From: Clostridium bowmanii
GTDB lineage: Bacteria; Bacillota; Clostridia; Clostridiales; Clostridiaceae
Assembly (NCBI RefSeq): GCF_018861315.1
Contig: NZ_JAHLDL010000019.1
Span: 1-64,000 of the forward strand
Reading direction: 5' to 3'
DNA length: 64,000 nucleotides
This document shows positions 52,504 to 61,631 of the stretch, piece by piece. Both the position numbers and the translations under genes were made by a program. The notes below the pieces were generated by a model. The model worked only from the letters and a program-made list of their open reading frames with translations. It was not told where the DNA came from and ran no database searches. Position 1 is the first letter of the stretch. Each line of letters begins with the position of its first letter.

Positions 52504-53247
52504 TTATTTTACTTTTGAGATGTCATCATAACTTATATCCTTAGTAAGTTCCACACCATTTTCCACATAACTTATAGTTAAATTAATACCCTTTGCATCT
52601 CTAGAAACACTTTTAACTATCCCTGAATATGCTTTTTCAGTATCTGTTGCTGCAGTCTCAACTTGTTTACCCATTAAACTTATAGCAGCGGAGAATCCTG
52701 CATTGCCATTTAAATTATCTAATGTAGTATCTGGAACATCTATAACATCTGATAAAGTGTCAGCGGGGAAATCCTTTATAGTGCCATCAGACATTTGTAC
52801 TGCCATATAGGTTGCACCTGCTTCTTTATAAACTGCCTTAACAGTGCCTCCATATTGCATTCCATTTGCATCATAACTACTAAAAGCTACAATCTTACCC
52901 ACGAGTGCAGATGATGTTTGAAAAGCCATAGTACTATTCATATTGGCCATTTGTTGTAATGACGCAAACTGGGCCATTTGAGCTACAAACTCTGTACCAT
53001 CCTTAGCTGCTGTTGGGTCTTGGTTTGAAAGCTCTGCAGAAAGAATTTTAAAGAAAGAATTCTGGTCCATTTCTTCGCCTTTTTTTACAATTGGAGTTCC
53101 TCTGTCAGTTGCTCTTGATGATTTAGCCGCGTCATTTGCTAATTGACTAATTGCAGTACCATTATCCGTTGTCTTTTCTTGTTTATTAGTAGTAACTGAT
53201 CTGCTAGGTACAATTTGTGGTGCTATTATTGGTCCATCTATAGCCAT
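52504..53247 (-). CDS. flgD: Flagellar hook assembly protein FlgD
   Basis: 247 residues from ATG 53245-53247, which has GGGAG 8 bases upstream; an in-frame GTG three codons earlier overlaps that site. The N-terminal FlgD core is clear: MDQNSFFKILSAELSNQDPT then FVAQMAQFASLQQMANMNST. The C-terminal part (from about 120, LVGKIVAFSSYDANGM) is a Tudor-like region. FlgD caps the growing hook. It precedes the TIGR02530 gene and flgE. Confidence 0.92.
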   Translation of the reverse strand: MAIDGPIIAPQIVPSRSVTTNKQEKTTDNGTAISQLANDAAKSSRATDRGTPIVKKGEEMDQNSFFKILSAELSNQDPTAAKDGTEFVAQMAQFASLQQMANMNSTMAFQTSSALVGKIVAFSSYDANGMQYGGTVKAVYKEAGATYMAVQMSDGTIKDFPADTLSDVIDVPDTTLDNLNGNAGFSAAISLMGKQVETAATDTEKAYSGIVKSVSRDAKGINLTISYVENGVELTKDISYDDISKVK

Positions 53248-53294
53248 ATTTATCACTCCCTAACATTTTTATTGTACAAAGTATTAAATTATTT

Positions 53295-54818
53295 TTAAAC
53301 AAATTTGTTTACCTGGTTTTCTTGTATAGCATAGTTACTTATTACAGACATATCATCATTTCCATCTTCTAAAACCATTTTTGTATCACTGTTATTGTCT
53401 TTTCCTTCGTTGCTATTTTTTCCATTAGAATCTTTGTTGAAAAATGTGGAATCCTCATAAATGTTTATATCTAAGCTTTGAATTTTTATATCCATACTTT
53501 TAAGTCTATCACTTATATCTTGAAAGTTTTGGTTTAATAAATTAAAAGTTTCTTTGTTTTGAGCCGATATACTAGCCTTCATTATCCCACTTTCCATAGT
53601 AAGCTTTATAGTTATTTCTCCAAGCTCCTTAGGATTCATTTTTACTGTCAAATCCTTAAGGTTATTAATTTCCATAAACTTTATATTTTTAATTACATCT
53701 AGCGTGAAATCATTTTTATCAATTACTAAATTTGTAGTTTGAACCTTAGAAGTATCTATAGTCTTTGTAGCTTCAAATTGATTCATAAAATTAACTGCTT
53801 TTGATATTTTACTTTCGTCCTTATCTCCACTAAGCAAGTTTTTAAGAAATTTTTCTTCGGAGGAACTATTCCCTGAGGATTTATTTTCCTTAGAAGAATC
53901 ATTTGAGCTTTGTATTTGGCTTTTAGCAAGGGTTTCAGACGTAGTCTTTGTACAAAGTTCCATTACCTTATTCATCAAATTATCTTTTGTTAGACTGTCC
54001 TTACTATTTCCGCTAAGAACTTGCAAACTAGGAACTTTTAATAAGCTCAGATTTTCCTTTAAGTCATTGACTACTGTAGTTAATTTTTGTATAACATCAG
54101 TCATTTCAGAAGGTTTGATGTTATTTACTTTTGATTGCTCCATCATTGCAACTATTTCACTAAGAGTGTTTTTTATTAAATTATTCTTTGGATTGGACAT
54201 TAATTGTTCTTCGCCATTTAATTGTTCATTGCCTTTTAATTGCTCTCCCACAATTAATTGTTCTGCGCTAATTAATTTATCGCCGACCTTTAAACTATCT
54301 AGATTATTAGAATTAAGTTCACTTTCCGGTTGTATAGTTGTTGAAGATTTAGGGTCGTTTTGAAGCATAGAATTCAATAACTGAAGTAACTGCTGGATTT
54401 GATCCATTTGAGGTCCTGATTTATCTGTACCATCCAATTCTTTCGATGCATCTTCCACGGTCTTTTTAAGTTTATCTATAGCTTCTTTTATAAAATTAAT
54501 TACCTTTGTTTTTAACTCTTTATTATCTTCAGAGTTGTCTAAATCTTTTACGGGAGCAACCTCAACTGCTGTTTTGTCAACATCACTGTTTTCAATGTCC
54601 TTGTTCTTAACATTTGCACTCTTATTTTCATTATCTGCTTCATTCAAATTTTGGTCTTTACTTTGCTCTTTCTGCACATTTTTCTTTGAAGAATTCTTAG
54701 AGTTCAATTCATGATTATCTAAAACCTTTTTAAATTCTTCACTTTTATTTCCATTTGAAAGCTCCTGCTTTTTAGAAGAAGCATAAGTATTCACATTAAC
54801 ATTCATATTTACGTTCAC
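53295..54818 (-). CDS. fliK: Flagellar hook-length control protein FliK
   Basis: 507 residues from GTG 54816-54818, which has AGGAGG 8 bases upstream; the frame's first GTG is in that site itself. The long N-terminal part (1-370) is very polar, rich in Lys, Asn, Ser and Gln, and contains a repeat of EQL units (IVGEQLKGNEQLNGEEQLMS, about 195-215). The conserved C-terminal domain has LTVKMNPKELGEITIKLTME (about 395-414) and ISAQNKETFNLLNQNFQDIS. FliK measures hook length and triggers the FlhB switch. Confidence 0.88.
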   Translation of the reverse strand: MNVNMNVNVNTYASSKKQELSNGNKSEEFKKVLDNHELNSKNSSKKNVQKEQSKDQNLNEADNENKSANVKNKDIENSDVDKTAVEVAPVKDLDNSEDNKELKTKVINFIKEAIDKLKKTVEDASKELDGTDKSGPQMDQIQQLLQLLNSMLQNDPKSSTTIQPESELNSNNLDSLKVGDKLISAEQLIVGEQLKGNEQLNGEEQLMSNPKNNLIKNTLSEIVAMMEQSKVNNIKPSEMTDVIQKLTTVVNDLKENLSLLKVPSLQVLSGNSKDSLTKDNLMNKVMELCTKTTSETLAKSQIQSSNDSSKENKSSGNSSSEEKFLKNLLSGDKDESKISKAVNFMNQFEATKTIDTSKVQTTNLVIDKNDFTLDVIKNIKFMEINNLKDLTVKMNPKELGEITIKLTMESGIMKASISAQNKETFNLLNQNFQDISDRLKSMDIKIQSLDINIYEDSTFFNKDSNGKNSNEGKDNNSDTKMVLEDGNDDMSVISNYAIQENQVNKFV

Positions 54819-54823
54819 TGTTT

Positions 54824-55270
54824 TCACCTCCTCTCCCTGTGGTTATTTCTAATATAAGCATATAACGCAAACTCATCATTGGTTTTCTGCTCAATTAAAT
54901 TTTGCTCCTTTATAAAGGCACACTTCTGATTTTCCTTCAAAATTTCAACTGTCTTTTTTTCAACTTGGCATTGTTTTAATTCACATCTTTTTTGCTCTAG
55001 TATCTCTTCTTTATCCTCTAAAATCACCGTGGTTTTATCAATAGCTAAATTTAGTGCATTTAAGTAATTTTGTTTCATCTTTTGCTGAATAATAGATTGA
55101 TGTGCATCTATATTTCTATGATTTTTATAATTTACTTTTAGATTACTTAGTTCTTCTTGCACTATATTTCTATCCCTTTGTGCTTCTTTAAATATTAATT
55201 TACTTTTATCCTCATTATCTTTTCTAATATCAAGAAGCTTTTGCAGTCTAAATTTATATATATCTGCCAA
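54824..55270 (-). CDS. fliJ: Flagellar export chaperone FliJ
   Basis: 148 residues forming one long coiled coil from YKFRLQKLLDIRKDNEDK onward, with no other domain. FliJ binds the FliI ATPase ring and assists export. It lies between fliI and fliK, its usual place. The start is TTG at 55268-55270 with GGAG 8 bases upstream. Sequence conservation in FliJ is weak, so the call rests on coiled coil, the initial motif and position. Confidence 0.9.
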   Translation of the reverse strand: MADIYKFRLQKLLDIRKDNEDKSKLIFKEAQRDRNIVQEELSNLKVNYKNHRNIDAHQSIIQQKMKQNYLNALNLAIDKTTVILEDKEEILEQKRCELKQCQVEKKTVEILKENQKCAFIKEQNLIEQKTNDEFALYAYIRNNHRERR

Positions 55271-55343
55271 TATAAAAACTCCTCTCTAAAAAACTTTCTA
55301 TTAACATCCTTAAGACCATCTCTATTAACTTTTCATTGATACT

Positions 55344-56651
55344 TTAATTAAATATATTTTTTAGCATATTTAGACTTTGATCAAATTCTGTAATTTCATT
55401 TATACCCTGCTTTAAAAAAGCCTCTATACTATCATTATATTTAATTGCATTATCAATTTTTGTACTGCTGCCTTTTACATAGGCCCCAATATTTATTAAA
55501 TCTTCGGAGTCTTTATAAGTTGCCATAAGCTCCCTTGCCATGGAGGCCTCCTGTTTATGTTCTGTTGTAGCAATTTCGGACATTAACCTACTTACACTAG
55601 CCAAGACATCAATAGCTGGATAATGATTTTTTGCAGCTAAGGCTCTAGATAAAACTATATGCCCATCAAGTATTCCTCGAGTTGCATCTGCTATAGGTTC
55701 ATTAAAATCATCGCCATCAACAAGTACTGTATAAAAAGCTGTAATAGATCCCTTAAGTGACATTCCACTACGTTCCATTAATTTAGGTAACATTGCAAAT
55801 ACGGATGGAGTATATCCCTTGGTAGCTGGAGGTTCACCGATAGCTAGTCCAATTTCTCTTTGTGCCATGGCGAATCTTGTTACTGAATCCATCATTAAAA
55901 TTACTTTTTTACCTTGATCTCTAAAGTATTCTGCAATTGCTGTAGCTGTAAAAGCTCCCTTGAGTCTTACTAGGGGCGATTTATCAGAAGTTGCACATAC
56001 GATAATTGATTTTTTCATTCCCTCCACGCCTAAATCTTTTTCAATAAAATCCAGCACTTCTCTTCCTCTTTCTCCAATAAGTGCAATAACATTTACCTCA
56101 GCTTTTGCCTGCCTTGCTATCATTCCAAGGGTTGTACTTTTGCCTACTCCACTACCAGCAAAGATACCAATCCTTTGGCCTTCACCACAAGTTAAAAATC
56201 CATCAATTGCTCGAACTCCAGTAGGTAAAATTTCCGTTATTCTACGTCTTTTTAATGGATCTGGCGGAGATGCATTTAGTGAATACACTGTATACCTCGC
56301 AATTTCAGGTCCTGCTAATGGATTACCTAATCCATCTAGCACCTTTCCAAACAATTCATCAGAACATTTGACGGTTAAAGGATTTCCCGTTGGTACTACC
56401 CTGCATCCCGGTGATATACCTATTAGTTCCCCAAGTGGCATTAATATTACATTTTTATCTCTAAACCCAACAACTTCACATGAGATTTCCTCATTTGAAA
56501 TATTATAAATATTACACACTTCACCAACAAAAGCCGTTATTCCTTGAACTTCAATAGTAAGTCCTATAACATTCACTACCACACCTTCGGAGTAGGTGTA
56601 ATTAATATCAGGAATTTTATTCATTAAATAATCAAAATTTAGATTTATCAT
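55344..56651 (-). CDS. fliI: Flagellar export ATPase FliI
   Basis: 435 residues, F1-beta type ATPase. Walker A GIFAGSGVGKSTT (about 163-175), Walker B region KVILMMDSVTRFA (about 246-258), and the export-type signature PSVFAMLPKLMERSG. FliI with FliH and FliJ energises export at the base of the flagellum. It lies 22 bases after fliH. The short N-terminus is consistent with clostridial FliI. Confidence 0.96.
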   Translation of the reverse strand: MINLNFDYLMNKIPDINYTYSEGVVVNVIGLTIEVQGITAFVGEVCNIYNISNEEISCEVVGFRDKNVILMPLGELIGISPGCRVVPTGNPLTVKCSDELFGKVLDGLGNPLAGPEIARYTVYSLNASPPDPLKRRRITEILPTGVRAIDGFLTCGEGQRIGIFAGSGVGKSTTLGMIARQAKAEVNVIALIGERGREVLDFIEKDLGVEGMKKSIIVCATSDKSPLVRLKGAFTATAIAEYFRDQGKKVILMMDSVTRFAMAQREIGLAIGEPPATKGYTPSVFAMLPKLMERSGMSLKGSITAFYTVLVDGDDFNEPIADATRGILDGHIVLSRALAAKNHYPAIDVLASVSRLMSEIATTEHKQEASMARELMATYKDSEDLINIGAYVKGSSTKIDNAIKYNDSIEAFLKQGINEITEFDQSLNMLKNIFN

Positions 56652-56673
56652 AATAGTTGTCGCCTTTCTAAAC

Positions 56674-57420
56674 CTATATTTGCTCTTCTCGTAAAACTTG
56701 TACTATCTTTTCTAAACCATAAGCTATACTTACAATATTTTTGCCTGTGTCTTTTTCAATAACAGCAGTTCCATCATCTAAAAAATTGTCCTCTATTACA
56801 AATATATCACCTTGAAAAGCAAGCTTACGTTTCCACTCCTCAATTTGCTTCTTTATAGAATCAAAATGACAACTGTTACTTTTTATAATATAAGATTTTA
56901 TATTTCTTTCAGATTTTAGAGTATTGAAGATCATTTCATTCAATGCATTTTTCTCCACTATCTCTCTTTTAAGTATATTCTCAACTATACTTACAACTAG
57001 TGCCTTTATCTGTTGCTCCTTATCTGTTAAATACTGATTATATTCATCTTTTGCTGATGCTAGCAAATCATCTGCCATAGTTTTTACAATTTGCGCATCT
57101 GACCTAGAAGTTTCCATAGCTTCGTTGTATCCATTTTCATAGCCTTTTTTATGTCCTTCTTCTAAGCCCTCTTTATATGCCTCCGTTTTTGCCTCTGCTG
57201 CTTCCACAAAAGCTTTAGAAATAATTTTTTCGCTTTCAAGTCGTGCACTAGCTATTATATTGCTTGCTATGTTTTCATAGCTTTCCATAATGTCTCTTTT
57301 AGTTCCATTATTTTCAACCATAAGTCCATCTTTAGTAACTTCTTTTAATTGGGTGTTTATTTCCCTATGGCCTTGCTTAACCACTCTGGAATTTTTTATT
57401 ACATTAATTGATGATTGCAT
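56674..57420 (-). CDS. fliH: Flagellar assembly protein FliH
   Basis: 248 residues from ATG 57418-57420 (MQSSINVIKNSRVV), which has GGGGTGG upstream, giving 17 bases of overlap with fliG; a longer frame starting inside fliG is less likely. The protein has a long helix (about 25-130) with the Gly-rich part EAYKEGLEEGHKKGYENGYN, and a C-terminal globular part that binds FliI. FliH is the ATPase's regulatory partner. Its start is coupled to the end of fliG. Confidence 0.9.
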   Translation of the reverse strand: MQSSINVIKNSRVVKQGHREINTQLKEVTKDGLMVENNGTKRDIMESYENIASNIIASARLESEKIISKAFVEAAEAKTEAYKEGLEEGHKKGYENGYNEAMETSRSDAQIVKTMADDLLASAKDEYNQYLTDKEQQIKALVVSIVENILKREIVEKNALNEMIFNTLKSERNIKSYIIKSNSCHFDSIKKQIEEWKRKLAFQGDIFVIEDNFLDDGTAVIEKDTGKNIVSIAYGLEKIVQVLREEQI

Positions 57421-58417
57421 CTTCTCCACCCCTTGAAAGTACAATTTCTCCAGCTTCATCAAGGCGCCTCAAAATGCCAACAATCTTTTGTTGTGCTTTT
57501 TCAACATCCATAAGTCTAACTGGTCCAAGGAATTCCATATCTTCTTTCAGTGATGCTGCCGCTCTCTTAGATTGATTTTTGAATATACAGTTTGCCACTT
57601 CTTCTGAACACCCTTTTAATGCAAGAGATAAGTCCTTAGTATCTACTTCTCTTAAGATTCTTTGTATTGAAACATCACCCAAGGTAATAATATCTTCGAA
57701 TACAAACATAGATTCCTTAATCTTTTCTGCAAGTTCAGCATCTTCTCTTTCCAGTCCCTCAGTAATATTCTTCTCAGTAGTTCTATCTACTTGATTTAAA
57801 ATATCAACTAAGGATTCGATTCCGCCAACTACAGCGCTGTCTGTTCTAATAACAGAAGATAATTTTCCATTCAAAACTTTTTCAATTTCTTTAATAACCA
57901 TTGGTGAAATACCACTCATAGTGGCAATTCTAAATGATACTTCACTTTGCAAATCTAGTGGTAGAGCTGCCATTATCTGCGCAGCCTTATCAGACTGCAT
58001 ATAACACATAATAAGTGCTATGGTTTGCGGGTGTTCATTAGATATAACATTCAAAAGTTGATGTGCATCCGCTTTCCTTGCAATAGAAAAGGGTCTATAT
58101 TGCTGTGTTTCTTCCATAACCTTATCTAATATCTCTTTTGCTCTCGTCGTACCAAGTGCTTTTGAAAGCAAGTTTCTTGCATATTCAACTCCACCTTCTA
58201 GCAGAAAATCCTTTGCTTTATTCATTTCCATAAATTCATCCAGGATCATCTGTCTTTGCTCAGACTTTACTGATACTATATTAGCAATTTCATAGGTTAT
58301 CTTTTGTATATCCTTTTCTGGCAATTTTTTGATTATACCAGAGGAGGCATCGGGACCTAAGGTTATAAATAATATAGCCGCCTTTTGAATTCCTGTAAGT
58401 TTTTCACTTTTAGCCAC
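57404..58417 (-). CDS. fliG: Flagellar motor switch protein FliG
   Basis: 337 residues from GTG 58415-58417. AGGTG, made by the fliF stop region, is 7 bases upstream, which is better than the preceding TTG. FliG N domain (LTGIQKAAILFITLGPDASS), middle domain with NEHPQTIALIMCYM and C-terminal torque domain with FVFEDIITLGDVSIQRILRE. FliG joins FliF to the C-ring and contacts MotA. The other switch proteins, FliM and FliN/FliY, are not in this window. Confidence 0.95.
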   Translation of the reverse strand: MAKSEKLTGIQKAAILFITLGPDASSGIIKKLPEKDIQKITYEIANIVSVKSEQRQMILDEFMEMNKAKDFLLEGGVEYARNLLSKALGTTRAKEILDKVMEETQQYRPFSIARKADAHQLLNVISNEHPQTIALIMCYMQSDKAAQIMAALPLDLQSEVSFRIATMSGISPMVIKEIEKVLNGKLSSVIRTDSAVVGGIESLVDILNQVDRTTEKNITEGLEREDAELAEKIKESMFVFEDIITLGDVSIQRILREVDTKDLSLALKGCSEEVANCIFKNQSKRAAASLKEDMEFLGPVRLMDVEKAQQKIVGILRRLDEAGEIVLSRGGEDAIIN

Positions 58418-58423
58418 CAATTA

Positions 58424-59980
58424 TCACCTCTCATCTTCCGTCAGCCAAGACTTAATTATATCTGCAACTTGTTCTGGTTTTTCAGCAGCATATTTTTTAA
58501 CCTGCTTTTCCATATTATGTTTCTTATCGTTACTATCAAATTCAATAGGATCAAATAATTCTTGCTGCTTTGGAGCAATATTATCTCCAATTACCATATC
58601 AATGCCTTCAGAAGTTGTTTCTTTCTTTTTACTGGACTTACGAATTGCAAGAAACAATATAAGAAGTACTATAAAAGCAAGAACACCAAATCCGATTTGT
58701 TTGTATAAGGCTGCTTTACTAGCTGCTTTATTTACATTTTCAATATCTAATAATGCTTTTTCAGCAGCTTTTTTACTATCACTATTAAAATACAAGCCTT
58801 CTATGCTTATAGTGTCACCACGGGTTCCAGAGAATCCTATAGCTTCTGCAACCAAATTGTTTACTGATGCCTTAGTAGCTGCATCCAAATTACCATCTAA
58901 TACAACTGAAGTTGTAATTTTAGTAATTCCACCAGGTGCAGTTACTGTATTTTCCTCTACTTTTGAGTTATCATAGTTTTTTGTTGATTCTTTATTGACA
59001 ACATTACCATTTTTAGGAGTTGTAGCCGTAGAGTTCTTTGCAGCCTCATCTACAGGACTAGTTGTTAAATCAGTAGTAGTACTGTCATTTATAGTTTGTT
59101 TATCATTAGAACTTACTACAGCTCCCTTTGTATCATATTTAACACTTTTCTTTTCAATTGCATCAAAATTAAGATCCGTATTAACTGAAACTCTTACTCC
59201 GCTTTTATATATAGGCTCTAATACCTTCATTATTTTTGCTTCCAATTTTTTTTCAACTTCTGCTTTTACTTCTTGCTGTTTATCTGTGGAACCCGTTAAT
59301 GTATCTGCATCTTTATCATATAAACCCTCAGTTAATAGAAGAAACTTATCAGATACTATACTGACATTTTCCTTTGGAAGATTTTCTACAGCTCCAGTTA
59401 GCAATACGACTATTGCCTTTACCTGAGCATTATCAAGCTTAGTACCTGATTTAAGTTTTATTACAACAGAAGCACTAGCTGGCTCGGTCTCACGAACAAA
59501 AGCCGTGTTTTCTGGTAAAACCAAATTAACCTTCGCTCCTTCAATTTCCGGAAAAGACTTTATCGCTCTTTCAATCTCTCCAGCTAGAGCCCTTTGGTAC
59601 ATGATTTTAGTTTCTGTATCCGTAGGTGCCATTTTACCATTATCAAAAAGTTCGAATCCTTGGCTTCCTTCTTTAATAGTAACTTCAGACATAAGCTGCA
59701 TTCTAAGGCTATCGATATCTGCCTTAGGTACTAGTATAGAAGTGCCTGTTACCTTGTATGCAACTTTTTTCTCATCTAATTTTGTAAGAATAGCACCTGA
59801 ATCCTCTGATGTCATATTTGAAAATAAAACATCATATTTAACTTTCGATGCTAGTATTATAAATGAACTAAGGGCCACTATAATTACCACCGCAAGTAAA
59901 CTATAAGCTATTTTTTTACTTTTACTTAAATTACCAAAGCCTTGCGAGGCCTTATTCTTCATCTCGAGTAGCTTACTCAT
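58424..59980 (-). CDS. fliF: Flagellar MS-ring protein FliF
   Basis: 518 residues from ATG 59978-59980, with AAGGGGTG 8 bases upstream; an in-frame GTG before it lies next to that site. Two membrane helices (about 26-45 and 433-451) enclose the ring-building motifs (VKYDVLFSNMTSEDSGAILT, VPKADIDSLRMQLM, NLVLPENTAFVRETEPASAS). A cytosolic tail binds FliG. FliF polymerises into the MS ring that starts flagellar assembly. Confidence 0.95.
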   Translation of the reverse strand: MSKLLEMKNKASQGFGNLSKSKKIAYSLLAVVIIVALSSFIILASKVKYDVLFSNMTSEDSGAILTKLDEKKVAYKVTGTSILVPKADIDSLRMQLMSEVTIKEGSQGFELFDNGKMAPTDTETKIMYQRALAGEIERAIKSFPEIEGAKVNLVLPENTAFVRETEPASASVVIKLKSGTKLDNAQVKAIVVLLTGAVENLPKENVSIVSDKFLLLTEGLYDKDADTLTGSTDKQQEVKAEVEKKLEAKIMKVLEPIYKSGVRVSVNTDLNFDAIEKKSVKYDTKGAVVSSNDKQTINDSTTTDLTTSPVDEAAKNSTATTPKNGNVVNKESTKNYDNSKVEENTVTAPGGITKITTSVVLDGNLDAATKASVNNLVAEAIGFSGTRGDTISIEGLYFNSDSKKAAEKALLDIENVNKAASKAALYKQIGFGVLAFIVLLILFLAIRKSSKKKETTSEGIDMVIGDNIAPKQQELFDPIEFDSNDKKHNMEKQVKKYAAEKPEQVADIIKSWLTEDER

Positions 59981-59995
59981 CACCAGCACCCCTTA

Positions 59996-60295
59996 CTATA
60001 TCTGCATTCTATTGAATTCCTGATAAGCCTCTACAATTTTATTTCTAATTTGCACTGCAAGTTCCAGTGACAGTTTAGCTTCTTGTGTAGATAGCATAAC
60101 TTTATGTACATCCTCTTCTTCACCTTTTACAAACTGATCAGTAAGGTTATCTGCTTCTATTTGTTTATCATTAACGTCATCTAATTTTTCTTTTAAAGTA
60201 TCTAAAAAATTAGTGCCTTTATTCTCTACTTCTACAGAATTCTTTTGTAGTTCATTTGATATTTTTGTATTATTGACATAAGCATTAATATTCAT
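59996..60295 (-). CDS. fliE: Flagellar hook-basal body junction protein FliE
   Basis: 99 residues. The second half is the FliE family core: FLDTLKEKLDDVNDKQIEAD, then EDVHKVMLSTQEAKLSLELA, ending QIRNKIVEAYQEFNRMQI. FliE joins the MS ring to the rod. It lies between flgC and fliF, its invariable place. Confidence 0.95.
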   Translation of the reverse strand: MNINAYVNNTKISNELQKNSVEVENKGTNFLDTLKEKLDDVNDKQIEADNLTDQFVKGEEEDVHKVMLSTQEAKLSLELAVQIRNKIVEAYQEFNRMQI

Positions 60296-60306
60296 TGTGC
60301 ACTCTC

Positions 60307-60741
60307 CTATTTACCGATTTCTAAAGCCTTAGAGAACATGTTCTTTATAGCAGTCATTGAATTTACATTTGCCTCATATGCTCTTGTAGATGCAATCATA
60401 TCTGCCATTTCATTTAAAATATTTACGTTAGGCATTGTAACATATCCCTCTTTGTCGGCATCTGGATGCGATGGGTCATAGACTTTTCTTAAAGGTGAAG
60501 TATCATTTTCAATACCAACAGCCGATACCCCTTTAAAGCTATCTTTATATAAACCAGTTGTCTTATCCAATTCTTGCTGTAAATTTTCTTGAAATACAGC
60601 TATTTTCCTTACATATGGTTGTCCATTTTCTCCCCTAGTTGTAGTTGCATTGGCTATGTTAGAAGCTATGGTATCCATCCTTAGTCTTTCTGCAGTGAGT
60701 CCACTAGAACTTATTCTCATTCCCCTAAAAACATCATTCAT
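60307..60741 (-). CDS. flgC: Flagellar proximal rod protein FlgC
   Basis: 144 residues. N-terminal [20 protein letters not shown] and [18 protein letters not shown]-terminal [20 protein letters not shown] then [15 protein letters not shown]. The protein belongs to the axial family with paired heptad ends. It lies 6 bases after flgB. Confidence 0.95.
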   Translation of the reverse strand: MNDVFRGMRISSSGLTAERLRMDTIASNIANATTTRGENGQPYVRKIAVFQENLQQELDKTTGLYKDSFKGVSAVGIENDTSPLRKVYDPSHPDADKEGYVTMPNVNILNEMADMIASTRAYEANVNSMTAIKNMFSKALEIGK

Positions 60742-60747
60742 TATTTT

Positions 60748-61152
60748 TTATTTCCCTCCCGATATAACATAATTTGTAAGTGAAATTTTACTATTAACTT
60801 GAGTAACTAGTGCATTAAACATTAAGGTATTCGCTGCTTGATTAGTCATTTCTAAATCTATATCAACATTATTACCATCTTGCCTCATGCTAGTGTTTTC
60901 TTCTCTTTTTACTGTAATTTCTCCATTACTACCACCGTTTTGCATATGTTTATCATTACTGGTTTTCATTGTATTTTCACCCATGCTGTCATTTAATGTG
61001 TCTTCAAATGAAACATAGAATTTCTTGTAATTTTTTGTATTAATATTAGCAACATTATTTGCAATAACTTTACTTCTAACTGCAGAAGCATCCATACTTT
61101 TTTTCAACAAGTTATATGTATTTCCACCTAGAGGACTCCCGCTTATACCCAC
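60748..61152 (-). CDS. flgB: Flagellar proximal rod protein FlgB
   Basis: 134 residues from GTG 61150-61152; AAGGGAG (61162-61168) lies 9 bases upstream. A longer frame from 61185 begins with MSNSKLREM, which is unlike the family, and its ATG has no ribosome site. FlgB motif: LLKKSMDASAVRSKVIANNV then ANINTKNYKKFYV; the C-terminal end has DGNNVDIDLEMTNQAAN. It is the first gene of the long flagellar operon. Confidence 0.92.
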   Translation of the reverse strand: MGISGSPLGGNTYNLLKKSMDASAVRSKVIANNVANINTKNYKKFYVSFEDTLNDSMGENTMKTSNDKHMQNGGSNGEITVKREENTSMRQDGNNVDIDLEMTNQAANTLMFNALVTQVNSKISLTNYVISGGK

Positions 61153-61449
61153 AATAATCATCTCCCTTAATTTAGAATTAGACATATACTTTGAAAATCC
61201 TTCTTTATATCTTATATATTACTATAAATAACTAAATCTTTTCATTAGACCTAATATATCCCACTTTATTAATTCCATTATATACTATTTAGTTATCTCC
61301 GTGAGCATTTTTTCGTTAATTTTTATGAATTTAATTAATTATAAAATTTAAACTGCTATATTTCATTGTTATAATGTCTATTTGATTAGTTATGTTTCTT
61401 TTTTAGAAATTTTTATGGAGTTTACACTTTCTTTACAATCCACATTTAT

Positions 61450-61477
61450 ATTATACATTATTGTTGTAATTTGTCTA
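61450..61477 (-). promoter_or_regulatory. Candidate sigma-A promoter of the flagellar operon
   Basis: On the minus strand TAGACA (61472-61477) is separated by 16 bases from TATAAT (61450-61455), giving a leader of about 290 bases before flgB. The rest of the gene-free stretch 61153-61581 is AT-rich. I found no c-di-GMP riboswitch consensus in it and nothing else I can support. Confidence 0.45.
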
Positions 61478-61581
61478 TTAAATTAACTAAATAATACAAA
61501 TAAAATAAAAAATTCATTAAAAATAATTTATAGGTTAGAAATTTTAATATGTTATCTAGCTTATAATTATTCTACCCTATA

Positions 61582-61620
61582 GAAAAGGAGACTTGATTAA
61601 AATTATCAAGTCTCCTTTTC
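61582..61620 (-). terminator. Flagellin terminator
   Basis: gaaaaggagacttgat (61582-61597) pairs perfectly with atcaagtctccttttc (61605-61620), loop 7 bases, 16-bp stem. It follows the flagellin stop by 11 bases and carries T and A tracts. It also separates the flagellin transcript from the flagellar operon further left. Confidence 0.9.
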
Positions 61621-61631
61621 TATGCCTATCT

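Noticed and set aside
55960-56508. 182-codon open frame on the plus strand
   Set aside because: It mirrors fliI, an unmistakable ATPase gene. No independent evidence for coding.
61153-61581. Possible c-di-GMP riboswitch in front of the flagellar operon
   Set aside because: Such a switch precedes flagellar genes in some clostridia, so I looked for its conserved core on the minus strand and found none; the leader is nearly all A and T.
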